41,643 nt of DNA from a virus. The DNA is taken from positions 1-41,643 of IMG/VR virus record IMGVR_UViG_3300050821_012623; one strand, given 5' to 3'. Position 1 is the stretch's first letter; each line of letters opens with the position of its first letter. The position numbers and the translations under genes were made by a program. This document shows positions 1-5,734 of the stretch, one piece after another. The notes beneath the pieces are model-generated. The model saw nothing but the letters and a program-made list of their open reading frames with translations, searched no databases and was not told where the DNA came from.

Positions 1-512
<512 letters not shown>

Positions 513-519
<7 letters not shown>

Positions 520-674
520 TTCGGGTCTCCAGCGAGTTTCAGTTGAGCGCGGCGGCGCTTGATGTAATCCGGCATGTAGGTCTTCAGGTATGCGTAATTC
601 GCCGCCTTACAGGCCTTGCACCGGCATTTCAGGAGGTTGTAGCAGCTGCGGGTGCCATGCTGGATCGGTTTCAT
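513..674 (-). CDS. Small HGTRS-type zinc-binding protein (53 aa)
   Basis: ATG at 674-672, TGA at 515-513; too short for common ORF cut-offs. The protein has HGTRSCYNLLKCRCKACKAA near its start: a conserved His-Gly-Thr followed by a CxCxxC cluster, then a basic tail (YIKRRRAQLK). This HGT..GCRC..C pattern is a small, probably zinc-binding domain common in phages. A second gene at 41309-41518 has the same signature, so these are likely paralogues. There is no Shine-Dalgarno sequence before the ATG. A strong sigma70-like promoter ends about 8 bases upstream, suggesting leaderless expression. The stop overlaps the start of the Ala-repeat gene. Confidence 0.75.
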
Positions 675-682
675 GGGAGGGA

Positions 683-711
683 ATGTTATTGTCGGGTTAA
701 GTCTGTGTCAA
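683..711 (-). promoter_or_regulatory. Sigma70-like promoter, probably leaderless
   Basis: On the minus strand there is a perfect -35 (TTGACA, 711-706), a 17-base spacer and a -10 TAACAT (688-683). The ATG of the downstream gene is at 674, about where transcription should begin, and no Shine-Dalgarno sequence lies between. It would drive the 53-aa gene, the Ala-repeat protein and possibly genes beyond the circle junction. Confidence 0.6.
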
Positions 712-770
712 GTCTTTGTCGCGGCGAGCCTCAAAGGCCTTCTCGGGCGTTGTCTTCACGGAGGTGTGTC

Positions 771-950
771 ATGCAAATCATCCCCTTGATCCTGCAGTTA
801 TTCGCACTGGCGTTCCTGCTGTTCGCAAGCTTCAATCTCTTCGGAGGTCCCCCGGGACGGCCGAGCTGGGGCTTGCTGGGCCTGTTCCTGTGGCTCCTGT
901 CTCTGATGGTGAGCGGGATCAGCCTGCATGCCACCAGTGGGGTTCATTGA
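771..950 (+). CDS. Small two-helix membrane protein, antisense to the surrounding operon
   Basis: 59 residues, ATG at 771 preceded by a good Shine-Dalgarno sequence (GGAGGTG, about 7 bases upstream). The sequence is strongly hydrophobic: helix 1 at about residues 3-24 (IIPLILQLFALAFLLFASF), a Gly/Pro turn (GGPPGRP), then helix 2 at about 33-50 (GLLGLFLWLLSLMVSG). Small proteins of this pattern are frequent in phages; the function is unknown. It overlaps antisense the last half of the minus-strand gene 798-1064, and everything around it is on the minus strand. Either strand could be the coding one in the overlap. The coherent membrane topology plus ribosome site favours this ORF. Confidence 0.6.
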   Translation: MQIIPLILQLFALAFLLFASFNLFGGPPGRPSWGLLGLFLWLLSLMVSGISLHATSGVH

Positions 951-1064
951 TTCCACCGGCCGTTTGCGCTCGAACAATTGACGGCGGCCGCAGGCGTTAC
1001 AGGTCTGCACCCAGCCTGCAATGACCTCGTGCTCGCGACAGACTCCACCGCAGGGACAGATCAT
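798..1064 (-). CDS. Small zinc-ribbon-like protein
   Basis: ATG at 1064-1062, two bases after the stop of the upstream gene. The N-terminus carries CPCGGVC and, after about 20 residues, CNACGRRQLF, a two-pair Cys arrangement expected of a zinc ribbon. The second half (about residues 40-88) is Gln/Glu/Pro/Ala-rich and is exactly the antisense of the hydrophobic ORF at 771-950, so its composition may only reflect that. The zinc-binding half is convincing. Whether translation really continues to 798 is uncertain. Function unknown; a nucleic-acid or protein-binding role is an inference. Confidence 0.6.
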   Translation of the reverse strand: MICPCGGVCREHEVIAGWVQTCNACGRRQLFERKRPVESMNPTGGMQADPAHHQRQEPQEQAQQAPARPSRGTSEEIEACEQQERQCE

Positions 1065-1066
1065 TG

Positions 1067-1285
1067 CTAGACCTCGCTCACTTCTTTGAGTGTTGCATAC
1101 GTCAAACTGTCGAAGGTCTTGCAGAAGTTGATAACGACGCGGCAGCTGGGACAATTCACATGTTGGCGCGGTTTGGCCAGATTTACCGGCAACGTTTCAT
1201 TTCCCTCGTGCGTAACACCACACAGGGAATAGCGCTCGATAGTCGGGTGCGGGGCATGGCGCGGTCGTTTCGGTCGTTTCTTCAT
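1067..1285 (-). CDS. Small Cys-containing phage protein (72 aa)
   Basis: Starts MKKRPKRPRHAPHPTIERYS, very basic, followed by LCGVTHEG and NCPSCRVV, which could form one zinc site (C, CxxC). It sits two bases downstream of the replication-organizer-like gene and two bases upstream of the zinc-ribbon gene, so it is co-transcribed with both. A purine-rich AAGAAGG upstream can act as ribosome site. No function is recognised. Confidence 0.65.
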   Translation of the reverse strand: MKKRPKRPRHAPHPTIERYSLCGVTHEGNETLPVNLAKPRQHVNCPSCRVVINFCKTFDSLTYATLKEVSEV

Positions 1286-1287
1286 TG

Positions 1288-1875
1288 CTAAACCTTCTTT
1301 TTCTGAGCCAGGGTTCTGGCGGTGGAGCGAAAACGAGCGGCGTTCTTCTCCGTCTCCCCACGACTTTGTAAGTCGTCCGAGTCCTTCTGAGTAAGAGAAG
1401 ACGACTTACGTTGAGAGTTAAGAGAACTGAGGGCCTCACTACGCTCTGATTCTGTATCTGCTTCTGCCTCTGCATTGGTCGACGCCGGTCGACTGCGGTC
1501 GACAGTCGATTCTTTCTGTCGACGCTTCTTAACCCACTCCCGTTGATAAGCTTTGCGAGATTCTTCGTCGCGAAGCTCGCGATATTTGGCATGGTTCAGA
1601 AGCCGCCATCCCCCATCGATTTCTTCGATGCGGCGTCCTTCGAATTCTTTCGTACGGGAATCAGCGTCTGGGGATAAGAAGCACTTCAAAGCTTCTCTGG
1701 TGGCCTGCAAAGACACCCTGGCCCGACCTGCTAAACCTGGGACGGAACCCCATACGCGGCCCTGACGATCCGCCATTGCAAGCATGGTGATCCAGACAAG
1801 ACGGGTAGAGTCAGGTTCGTACCAAACAGTTGACTCGGTGATGCTGGAAAACAGCTTCGTGAATGTCATGCTCAT
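1288..1875 (-). CDS. Phage replication-organizer-like DNA-binding protein
   Basis: 195 residues from ATG at 1875-1873; an upstream ATG at 1896 adds seven residues. I chose 1875 because relatives of this family start close to MTFTKLFSSI. The N-terminal 110 residues (MTFTKLFSSITEST...WYEPDSTRLVWITMLAMAD...GSVPGLAGRARVS) match the winged-helix-like domain of small phage replication/helicase-loader proteins, ending in GGWRLLNHAKYRELRDEESRK. The C-terminal 80 residues are charged, Ser/Glu-rich and probably disordered. No phage helicase or polymerase is present, so it may recruit the host replisome; that is inference. It is in the leftward unit behind the repressor-like gene, and possible origin-like repeats lie just upstream at 2174-2469. 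Confidence 0.7.
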   Translation of the reverse strand: MSMTFTKLFSSITESTVWYEPDSTRLVWITMLAMADRQGRVWGSVPGLAGRARVSLQATREALKCFLSPDADSRTKEFEGRRIEEIDGGWRLLNHAKYRELRDEESRKAYQREWVKKRRQKESTVDRSRPASTNAEAEADTESERSEALSSLNSQRKSSSLTQKDSDDLQSRGETEKNAARFRSTARTLAQKKKV

Positions 1876-1928
1876 GTCGACACACTCTATCGACATTTAT
1901 AGACATTACAATAGCAATTTCGGACTTT

Positions 1929-2168
1929 TCATAAGTTCACGTCAAGCCTCAGACCCCGTTGAAAGGATCTGGGGCTTTGTCGTTTCTGGGCTGCTAATTC
2001 TCGTTGTCGGGCCTTCCACTCCTTGAGGCTCACTGAGCATCCGTAAAACTGTTCTGGGAACTCAATTAGCGCGTAACGCGGTATTCCGCATTTCCTGCAA
2101 GAATCGGTGCGTATATCCCACCAATGCTTCGGGGCACTTCCGCGTTTGATTCCATCGGGCCAGCTCAT
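1929..2168 (-). CDS. Unknown small phage protein (79 aa)
   Basis: Start chosen at ATG 2168-2166, one base after the stop of the upstream gene; a longer frame to 2264 would overlap that gene deeply. It contains KHWWDIRTDSCRKCGIPRYA, with a CxxC pair and a Trp pair, and a basic C-terminus (KARQRELAAQKRQ). Only one later Cys (FYGCS) could complete a metal site. The 53 bases between its stop and the next ATG (1875) are AT-rich compared with the surroundings and may hold a promoter, but no good -35/-10 pair is visible. Function unknown. Confidence 0.6.
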   Translation of the reverse strand: MSWPDGIKRGSAPKHWWDIRTDSCRKCGIPRYALIEFPEQFYGCSVSLKEWKARQRELAAQKRQSPRSFQRGLRLDVNL

Positions 2169-2169
2169 C

Positions 2170-2442
2170 TCAGTTATCCCCAGTTCTATCCACAGGCGGA
2201 AGGGGCAATGGCATCCAGCCGTCACCACCCCATCCGCCGCCATCCCACTCATCCTTCCGAACATCGCGTCTCTCGTAGGTTCGCCGGTTTCCCTTCTCGC
2301 TCACCAGGACATCCTCACGTTCGATGAGGACGCGGCGCCTTCCCACGTACATGTTGGCATCACGCTCCCCACCCATCCAAGGAGCATAGAGCAGCACCCA
2401 AGTATCGACAGGACATGTTTCCATCGGTTGCCACTCACTCAC
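2170..2442 (-). CDS. DUF551-like protein (second copy)
   Basis: Proposed GTG start at 2442-2440 overlaps the stop of the upstream gene (2437-2435) and has GGAGAG a few bases upstream; a longer ATG start at 2505 is possible. Begins with VSEWQPMETCPVDTWVLLYA and ends with GWGGDGWMPLPLPPVD. This is the usual DUF551 layout (W.P....P..G..VL ... W.PLP.PP). DUF551 proteins are small phage and prophage products with unknown role. A second DUF551-like gene lies at 2658-3035. The last codons contain one copy of a 16-base repeat found in the 3' end of the neighbouring gene. Confidence 0.65.
   Translation of the reverse strand: MSEWQPMETCPVDTWVLLYAPWMGGERDANMYVGRRRVLIEREDVLVSEKGNRRTYERRDVRKDEWDGGGWGGDGWMPLPLPPVDRTGDN
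2180..2195. repeat. 16-bp direct repeat, copy 1, with DnaA-box-like 9-mers
   Basis: CCAGTTCTATCCACAG is identical to 2454-2469. It contains CTATCCACA, one mismatch from the DnaA box TTATCCACA. Immediately upstream is TTATCCCCA (2174-2182), also one mismatch from that box. It lies inside coding sequence near the replication-organizer-like gene. Confidence 0.6.
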
Positions 2443-2638
2443 GATCTGACTCTCCAGTTCTATCCACAGCTTCAGAGCGCGCCTCGTGAAGTGCGCCGAC
2501 CGCATCGTCGTAGCTCAATATCTGCGGATGGCCCCATTCCCATTCACAGGGATCGCAGCAAAAGCGCCAGCCTTGTGATATTCGGGTGGCTGGTTTATGA
2601 CAGTTAGGACACAATGCTTGTTTGGAAAACTCACTCAT
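2435..2638 (-). CDS. Small zinc-ribbon protein (67 aa)
   Basis: ATG at 2638-2636 is preceded by AGGTGAG at good spacing; a GTG at 2650-2648 would add four residues. The sequence holds ALCPNCHKPATR and, ten residues later, FCCDPCEWEW, a CxxC/CxxC zinc-ribbon pattern. The C-terminus (YDDAVGALHEARSEAVDRTG) is helical and acidic. It overlaps the start of the DUF551-like gene that follows. Function unknown. Confidence 0.65.
   Translation of the reverse strand: MSEFSKQALCPNCHKPATRISQGWRFCCDPCEWEWGHPQILSYDDAVGALHEARSEAVDRTGESDRE
2454..2469. repeat. 16-bp direct repeat, copy 2
   Basis: Identical to 2180-2195, including the DnaA-box-like CTATCCACA. It is in the 3' end of the zinc-ribbon gene at 2435-2638, so both copies encode VDRTG near a C-terminus. 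Confidence 0.6.
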
Positions 2639-2657
2639 GGTTTCGCTCACCTAGCCT

Positions 2658-3035
2658 TCAGATCCCAGGGGGGATGGGAGGAAGACGCATCCAATGCGTT
2701 GGCTCGACGTATTCGTCGTCCTCATTTTCAGGATTGCGGAATACATGTTGCTCGAACACTGCTGTTGCTATCTCGTGGTAACCATCTTCGGATGGCCAGA
2801 AGCACAGAACAGTGCTGCCCTCTCGTGGCAGAGTGTCGCAACTCAAACGAATCCAGCATAGCCGGCTCATTTCGGACAAGTCGTGGCGCAGCTCTGCCAT
2901 CTCCTGGTCGCGCTTCTGGAGGGCGGCGCGCAGTGCTGTAGTGATGATTTCGTGATCCTCATAGATCACCCAGTCGCCTAGCAGATGCTCCTCAGCCTCA
3001 TCTGCGGGCAGATCCCAACGTCGAATCTCGCTCAC
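2658..3035 (-). CDS. DUF551-containing phage protein
   Basis: 125 residues. The N-terminal half is acidic and helical (residues 10-55, LRAALQKRDQEMAELRHDLS, possible coiled coil). The C-terminal half is a DUF551-type domain: WIRLSCDTLPREGSTVLCFW at about 61-80, closing with THWMRLPPIPP. The start shares ATGA with the stop of the upstream gene, indicating translational coupling in the repressor-proximal unit. No biochemical function is known for DUF551. Confidence 0.7.
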   Translation of the reverse strand: MSEIRRWDLPADEAEEHLLGDWVIYEDHEIITTALRAALQKRDQEMAELRHDLSEMSRLCWIRLSCDTLPREGSTVLCFWPSEDGYHEIATAVFEQHVFRNPENEDDEYVEPTHWMRLPPIPPGI

Positions 3036-3280
3036 AGTGATCTCCCCAGCTCACGCAACCGCGCCTCGCTCACCTCGAGCAGTCCCGATTCCACCCGCTG
3101 GGCGAGCAGGCGGAGCAGGCTTGCCGAGGTCATATCCACCCCGTCCGTACTGCGGTGGATCGTCACCTTCACGCCCTGGTCCCAATAGTCACCGATCTCG
3201 GTGAGGTTGGTATAGCGCTTCAAGGTGGAGGAGTAGAACCGGCGGTTGCCGGGGTATTTCGTCACATCTAGGTTCGTCAT
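3032..3280 (-). CDS. Unknown protein downstream of the repressor (82 aa)
   Basis: ATG at 3280-3278 overlaps the TGA of the HTH gene (ATGA), which decides the start; the open frame upstream is in the HTH gene's shadow. N-terminal part is Tyr/Asn-rich and polar, the middle VKVTIHRSTDGVD looks like beta strands, and the C-terminus (SASLLRLLAQRVESGLLEVS) is an amphipathic helix. Its tight coupling to the HTH gene suggests a role in the same switch, but I do not recognise a family. Confidence 0.65.
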   Translation of the reverse strand: MTNLDVTKYPGNRRFYSSTLKRYTNLTEIGDYWDQGVKVTIHRSTDGVDMTSASLLRLLAQRVESGLLEVSEARLRELGRSL

Positions 3281-3477
3281 GATCCGTTGACCTTCCATAC
3301 ATAGGTGATGCGTCTCTCCAGACCCAGCGCAGCCAACACTTCGTCGCTTGGGTCGATTTTCTCTGCGGTCGCCAAGCGCTGGAGATACGCGTAGTTGATA
3401 CCCGTGGCAGCTCCCATCTTGCGATAACTGCCGTACTTTTTTCGCAGCCGATCGACCGCTTCTTGGATTTTCGTCAT
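3277..3477 (-). CDS. HTH (Cro/CI-like) regulator, probable lysis/early-switch repressor
   Basis: 66 residues beginning MTKIQEAVDRLRKKYGSYRK. A helix-turn-helix is visible at about 15-50: GSYRKMGAATGINYAYLQRL, followed by the capping helix DPSDEVLAALGLE. It has Cro size, with no dimerisation domain. It is the first gene leftward of the divergent control region, which holds palindromes and promoters in both directions, so it most likely represses the rightward cassette and/or itself. The ATG is only six bases from the end of a -10-like hexamer and has no Shine-Dalgarno sequence, so the mRNA may be leaderless, like lambda cI made from PRM. Whether the phage is temperate is open: no integrase was found. 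Confidence 0.8.
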   Translation of the reverse strand: MTKIQEAVDRLRKKYGSYRKMGAATGINYAYLQRLATAEKIDPSDEVLAALGLERRITYVWKVNGS

Positions 3478-3483
3478 GATGGA

Positions 3484-3512
3484 AGCATGTCACAGAATTC
3501 TGTCGCTGTCAA
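3484..3512 (-). promoter_or_regulatory. Leftward promoter of the HTH gene
   Basis: Minus strand: perfect -35 TTGACA (3512-3507), 17-base spacer, weak -10 CATGCT (3489-3484), then the ATG at 3477. The expected transcription start coincides with the start codon. The palindrome at 3492-3503 lies between -35 and -10, where a bound repressor would block the promoter. Confidence 0.55.
3492..3503. promoter_or_regulatory. Candidate operator: perfect 12-bp palindrome
   Basis: ACAGAATTCTGT is a perfect inverted repeat located in the spacer of the leftward promoter. Its size and place fit an operator for a Cro/CI-type dimer. A nearby interrupted inverted repeat, GTCAA-AA-TTGAC (3508-3519), covers the leftward -35. 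Confidence 0.55.
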
Positions 3513-3519
3513 AATTGAC

Positions 3520-3535
3520 GTTGACGCGCGTTAAC
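3520..3535. promoter_or_regulatory. Candidate operator: imperfect 16-bp palindrome over the rightward -35
   Basis: GTTGACGCGCGTTAAC matches its own reverse complement at 14 of 16 positions and contains the rightward -35 hexamer. It differs in sequence from the 12-bp palindrome, so the two may bind different proteins. Confidence 0.5.
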
Positions 3536-3548
3536 AGGCATGTATACT
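3521..3548 (+). promoter_or_regulatory. Rightward sigma70-like promoter
   Basis: -35 TTGACG (3521-3526), 16-base spacer, -10 TATACT (3543-3548), each matching consensus at five of six positions. The first rightward gene starts at 3574 with GGAG at 3564-3567, so unlike the leftward transcript this one has a normal leader. It drives the 3574-7437 cassette. Confidence 0.7.
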
Positions 3549-3573
3549 GTCTCCCATCGAACCGGAGCCAACC

Positions 3574-3738
3574 ATGCAACCCAAGCTCACACCCGAAATC
3601 GCCATGCTCTTCAACCAGCAGCTCTCGGAGTTCCATGAAATACAGGACCTGCGCAAGAAGCTGGCGGTCACTGAGGCGCGGCACCTGGCGCTGGCTGAGA
3701 AGATCCAGGGGCTGTTGAAAGCGCAGGAGACCACATGA
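3574..3738 (+). CDS. First gene of the rightward cassette, small helical protein (54 aa)
   Basis: ATG at 3574 with GGAG seven bases upstream, stop overlapping the next start (ATGA at 3735-3738). Predicted to be mostly helical and coiled-coil-like (NQQLSEFHEIQDLRKKLAVT, then AEKIQGLLKAQE). It is the promoter-proximal gene, so it should be made early and strongly. No family recognised. Confidence 0.65.
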   Translation: MQPKLTPEIAMLFNQQLSEFHEIQDLRKKLAVTEARHLALAEKIQGLLKAQETT

Positions 3739-4031
3739 AGACCATCTGGAAGTTCCCGCTGCAGGTCACTAACGACCAGATTCTGCAGATGCCACACGGC
3801 GCCGAGATCCTATGCGTTCAGGTTCAGGGTGACAATAACGCCCCATGCCTGTGGGCAATCGTCGAGGATACGAAATTCACATATCCCCGCACAATCCATA
3901 TGTACGGGACAGGTCACAAGTTGGCTTCTCATCCAGGACGTTTCATCTCAACATTCCAGATGGATGGTGGAAGACTTGTTTTCCATGTATTTGAGCCACC
4001 TCAGGAGGTGTCATGCACCACCTCTACCTGA
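3735..4031 (+). CDS. DUF7352-like phage protein
   Basis: 98 residues starting MKTIWKFPLQVTNDQILQMP, then GAEILCVQVQGDNNAPCLWA, YGTGHKL and GRLVFHVFE near the end. This is the pattern of the small beta-rich phage family DUF7352 (MKTIWKF.L...Q...MP.GA..L.VQ.Q). Function is unknown. The start overlaps the previous stop, and the 3' end overlaps the following gene by 19 bases. The strong AGGAGGT for that next gene lies inside this one. Confidence 0.75.
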   Translation: MKTIWKFPLQVTNDQILQMPHGAEILCVQVQGDNNAPCLWAIVEDTKFTYPRTIHMYGTGHKLASHPGRFISTFQMDGGRLVFHVFEPPQEVSCTTST

Positions 4032-4175
4032 ACCCCGGCGACATCGTGTTTGTCGTCTTCGTGGTGGGCCTGTCTGCTGGGTATCGCCTACTACATCGGC
4101 AAGGCCCGGGGCATCCAGGCGGAGCGCCGACTGATGGGCGATGCGCTGTTGAACTTGAGGAACATGATTCCATGA
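4013..4175 (+). pseudogene. Small single-span membrane protein, frameshifted as given
   Basis: ATG at 4013 follows a strong AGGAGGT and encodes MHHLYLNPGDIVFVVFVVGL. In the given frame the sequence then turns into SAGYRLLHRQG..., typical out-of-frame residues. One base further on, the +1 frame reads LLGIAYYIGKARGIQAERRL, completing the membrane helix and a charged tail. It stops at TGA 4173-4175, overlapping the next ATG (4172) as ATGA, exactly as neighbouring genes do. An extra base near 4071-4074 (CTG-T-CTG) would explain it. The alternatives are a sequence or assembly error, a real mutation, or programmed frameshifting; no clear slippery site is visible. The intact product would be about 53 residues. 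Confidence 0.6.
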
Positions 4176-4459
4176 GTGAGAGCAAATCCGCTGATCCGGT
4201 AATTACTCGAAACAAACATTGCCTGGAAGATGGTAAGCCCTGCGTTCCTGCTGGAGATGGTGGCTGCATGGCGTGCGATGACAGTCAAGGTAACTACAAC
4301 CAGGAACCAGTGGATTGCAACGACTGGCCTGCACCCTACACCGCGCTCGACTTCCTCGTGGACAGCCTCGAGCAGGTACGGCAGATGGAAGCGGCGCGGC
4401 ACCAGGTTCATGCGCAGTTCGAGGCGGATCAGAAGCGTATCGAGGAGTGGAAGCTGTGA
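4172..4459 (+). CDS. Unknown Cys-rich acidic protein (95 aa)
   Basis: Start set at ATG 4172, which shares ATGA with the stop of the frameshifted membrane-protein gene. The open frame extends upstream only because of that frameshift. Residues 10-45 contain five Cys (KHCLEDGKPC, GGCMACDDS, DCNDW), which could bind metal or form disulphides. The C-terminal half is a long helix (FLVDSLEQVRQMEAARHQVH). Stop overlaps the next GTG. Unknown function. Confidence 0.65.
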   Translation: MSESKSADPVITRNKHCLEDGKPCVPAGDGGCMACDDSQGNYNQEPVDCNDWPAPYTALDFLVDSLEQVRQMEAARHQVHAQFEADQKRIEEWKL

Positions 4460-4764
4460 GTTCCCGATGTACTGTCGAGATTCTAACCTCGGGTCAACCG
4501 CGCGCTTATGCTGATTCGAGAAGTCACGTACGTGTGACCATTGAATGGTTCTTTGCATGGCTTGGTGATCCGAAAGACCCGCGCTCGGTATGGAAGCCGA
4601 ATGAGACCTGGACTGAGGAAGAGATCCGTAAATTACTGCCTCACTTGCGATGCGGATTTACCGAAAACACCGAGTGGCGGCTCGGGCGCGTCAAACTGGA
4701 TTGGTTGAAACAGGTGAGTCCTGGCGTATGGGAGTTCCATACCAGTGAGCCCTACAATGACTAA
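4456..4764 (+). CDS. Unknown protein (102 aa), GTG start
   Basis: GTG at 4456 overlaps the previous stop (GTGA) with GAGGAG upstream; earlier in-frame starts would be shadows of the preceding gene. The middle reads WFFAWLGDPKDPRSVWKPNE followed by TWTEEEIRKLLPHLR, suggesting a compact helical domain, and the end KQVSPGVWEFHTSEPY is strand-like. No known family recognised. It lies three genes upstream of the SSB. Confidence 0.6.
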   Translation: MSSRCTVEILTSGQPRAYADSRSHVRVTIEWFFAWLGDPKDPRSVWKPNETWTEEEIRKLLPHLRCGFTENTEWRLGRVKLDWLKQVSPGVWEFHTSEPYND

Positions 4765-4927
4765 GTATGAAGTCCGTAAAGACTTCAACCGCTACCTCGG
4801 TTACTTCATCGAACTCGTGGATACCCGCGTGCATCCGAAGGACTGCGCGTGCGTGATCTGCAAGCCCCGGCCGGCGAAGGTGTATCGCGAACGGAATGAC
4901 AAAGAAAACCGACTTTTCTGGAGATAG
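4757..4927 (+). CDS. Small basic protein with a CxCxxC motif (56 aa)
   Basis: ATG at 4757 overlaps the last codons of the previous gene. Contains HPKDCACVICKPRPAKVY, three Cys with one His nearby that could form a zinc site, and many basic residues. It ends two bases before the SSB start. Function unknown. Confidence 0.6.
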   Translation: MTKYEVRKDFNRYLGYFIELVDTRVHPKDCACVICKPRPAKVYRERNDKENRLFWR

Positions 4928-4929
4928 CA

Positions 4930-5412
4930 GTGAGCACAGTTCAGAAGAAAGAATTCACCAAGAACGGGGCAGCGAAGTACCAGATCGACGGTGGTTGGTA
5001 CTTCCTGTCCCGGGGGGTGCAGAACCAGGGCCTGGAACCCGGTGCCTCCATCAATTTCAAGTGGGAGGAGTTCGGCGACGACCGGGGACGGGGGCGTCCG
5101 CGCACGATTACCTCATGGGCGCCGGCACAGCAGCAGTCCTCCGGGCGCTCCAACGGTTCATCGTCGGCATCTACACCGGATGCATTGATCCTGCCGTTCA
5201 TCTCCAATACCGTGGCGCATGCCATTCAAGCCGGCCTGATCAAGACTCCTGCAGATTTACTGCCATGGGTGATTGGCGCAAAGCTGGCGATTACGGCGCC
5301 CCCACCGCGTAAGGCTCCCGAACAGACTACGACAGATTCCTATGCGGATTACACCGGTCCTGAGACCGGCGGCAACCAGGCACCGGATTTTGACGATGAC
5401 ATCCCTTTCTAG
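4930..5412 (+). CDS. ssb: Single-stranded DNA-binding protein (SSB-like)
   Basis: 160 residues, GTG start with TGGAGA upstream. The last eight residues, DFDDDIPF, are the classic acidic C-terminal tip by which bacterial and phage SSBs recruit partner proteins. The N-terminal 65 residues (GWYFLSRGVQNQGLEPGASI, KWEEFGDD) look like a small OB-type fold rather than the E. coli SSB sequence. A Gln/Ser-rich linker and a helical segment (LILPFISNTVAHAIQAG) follow. It would coat single-stranded DNA during replication or recombination and could cooperate with the Ref-like nuclease two genes downstream. The call rests mainly on the tail and context. Confidence 0.7.
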   Translation: MSTVQKKEFTKNGAAKYQIDGGWYFLSRGVQNQGLEPGASINFKWEEFGDDRGRGRPRTITSWAPAQQQSSGRSNGSSSASTPDALILPFISNTVAHAIQAGLIKTPADLLPWVIGAKLAITAPPPRKAPEQTTTDSYADYTGPETGGNQAPDFDDDIPF

Positions 5413-5734
5413 TCCTGAAGACAAAATGGACCGCGCGCTTCGGTTTCTCGCCGAGACTGACGCCGAACATGCTGACGCGAGGGTCATGATGCTGCGCTGT
5501 GAGTATCTGCTCGAGGTAGCCGAGTGCTTGGTCTATAAACACCAGGAAGGTACGGTGGAGGATCGCAAGCGCATCGCCAAATCCTCTCCTGAAGTCGCCA
5601 AGGCAATGGAGGATTATCTGCAGGCTGTGCGTCATTATGAATTCCTGAAGGCCCGGCGCAAGCGGGCGGAGCTCACTTTCGAGGCCGCGCGTTCGATCAA
5701 TGCGAACCGGCGTCAGGGAGGTGGAAACCTGTGA
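5396..5734 (+). CDS. Helical phage protein next to SSB (112 aa)
   Basis: Two starts are plausible: ATG 5396, overlapping the SSB end by 17 bases, or ATG 5426 after a weak TGAAGA. The product is almost all helix: DRALRFLAETDAEHADARVM ... LEVAECLVYKHQEGTVEDRK ... HYEFLKARRKRAELTFEAAR, ending INANRRQGG. Proteins of this size and ending are common in phages between SSB/recombination genes, without known function. A role with SSB is an inference from its place. Confidence 0.7.
   Translation: MTSLSSPEDKMDRALRFLAETDAEHADARVMMLRCEYLLEVAECLVYKHQEGTVEDRKRIAKSSPEVAKAMEDYLQAVRHYEFLKARRKRAELTFEAARSINANRRQGGGNL

Noticed and set aside
543-950. 135-aa plus-strand ORF starting at 543
   Set aside because: Its first 76 residues are the antisense of the 53-aa gene and the promoter region. 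Only the part from ATG 771, with a ribosome site and membrane helices, is credible.
1876-1928. Promoter before the replication-organizer gene
   Set aside because: The stretch is AT-rich and contains TATAAA, but no -35 at suitable distance was found and the hexamer overlaps an alternative start codon.
3032-3493. 153-aa minus-strand ORF
   Set aside because: The first 71 residues are the out-of-frame shadow of the HTH gene. The real start is the ATG at 3280, overlapping that gene's stop.
4060-4080. Programmed frameshift signal
   Set aside because: No slippery heptamer, rare-codon pause or downstream stem is visible; a one-base error or mutation is simpler.
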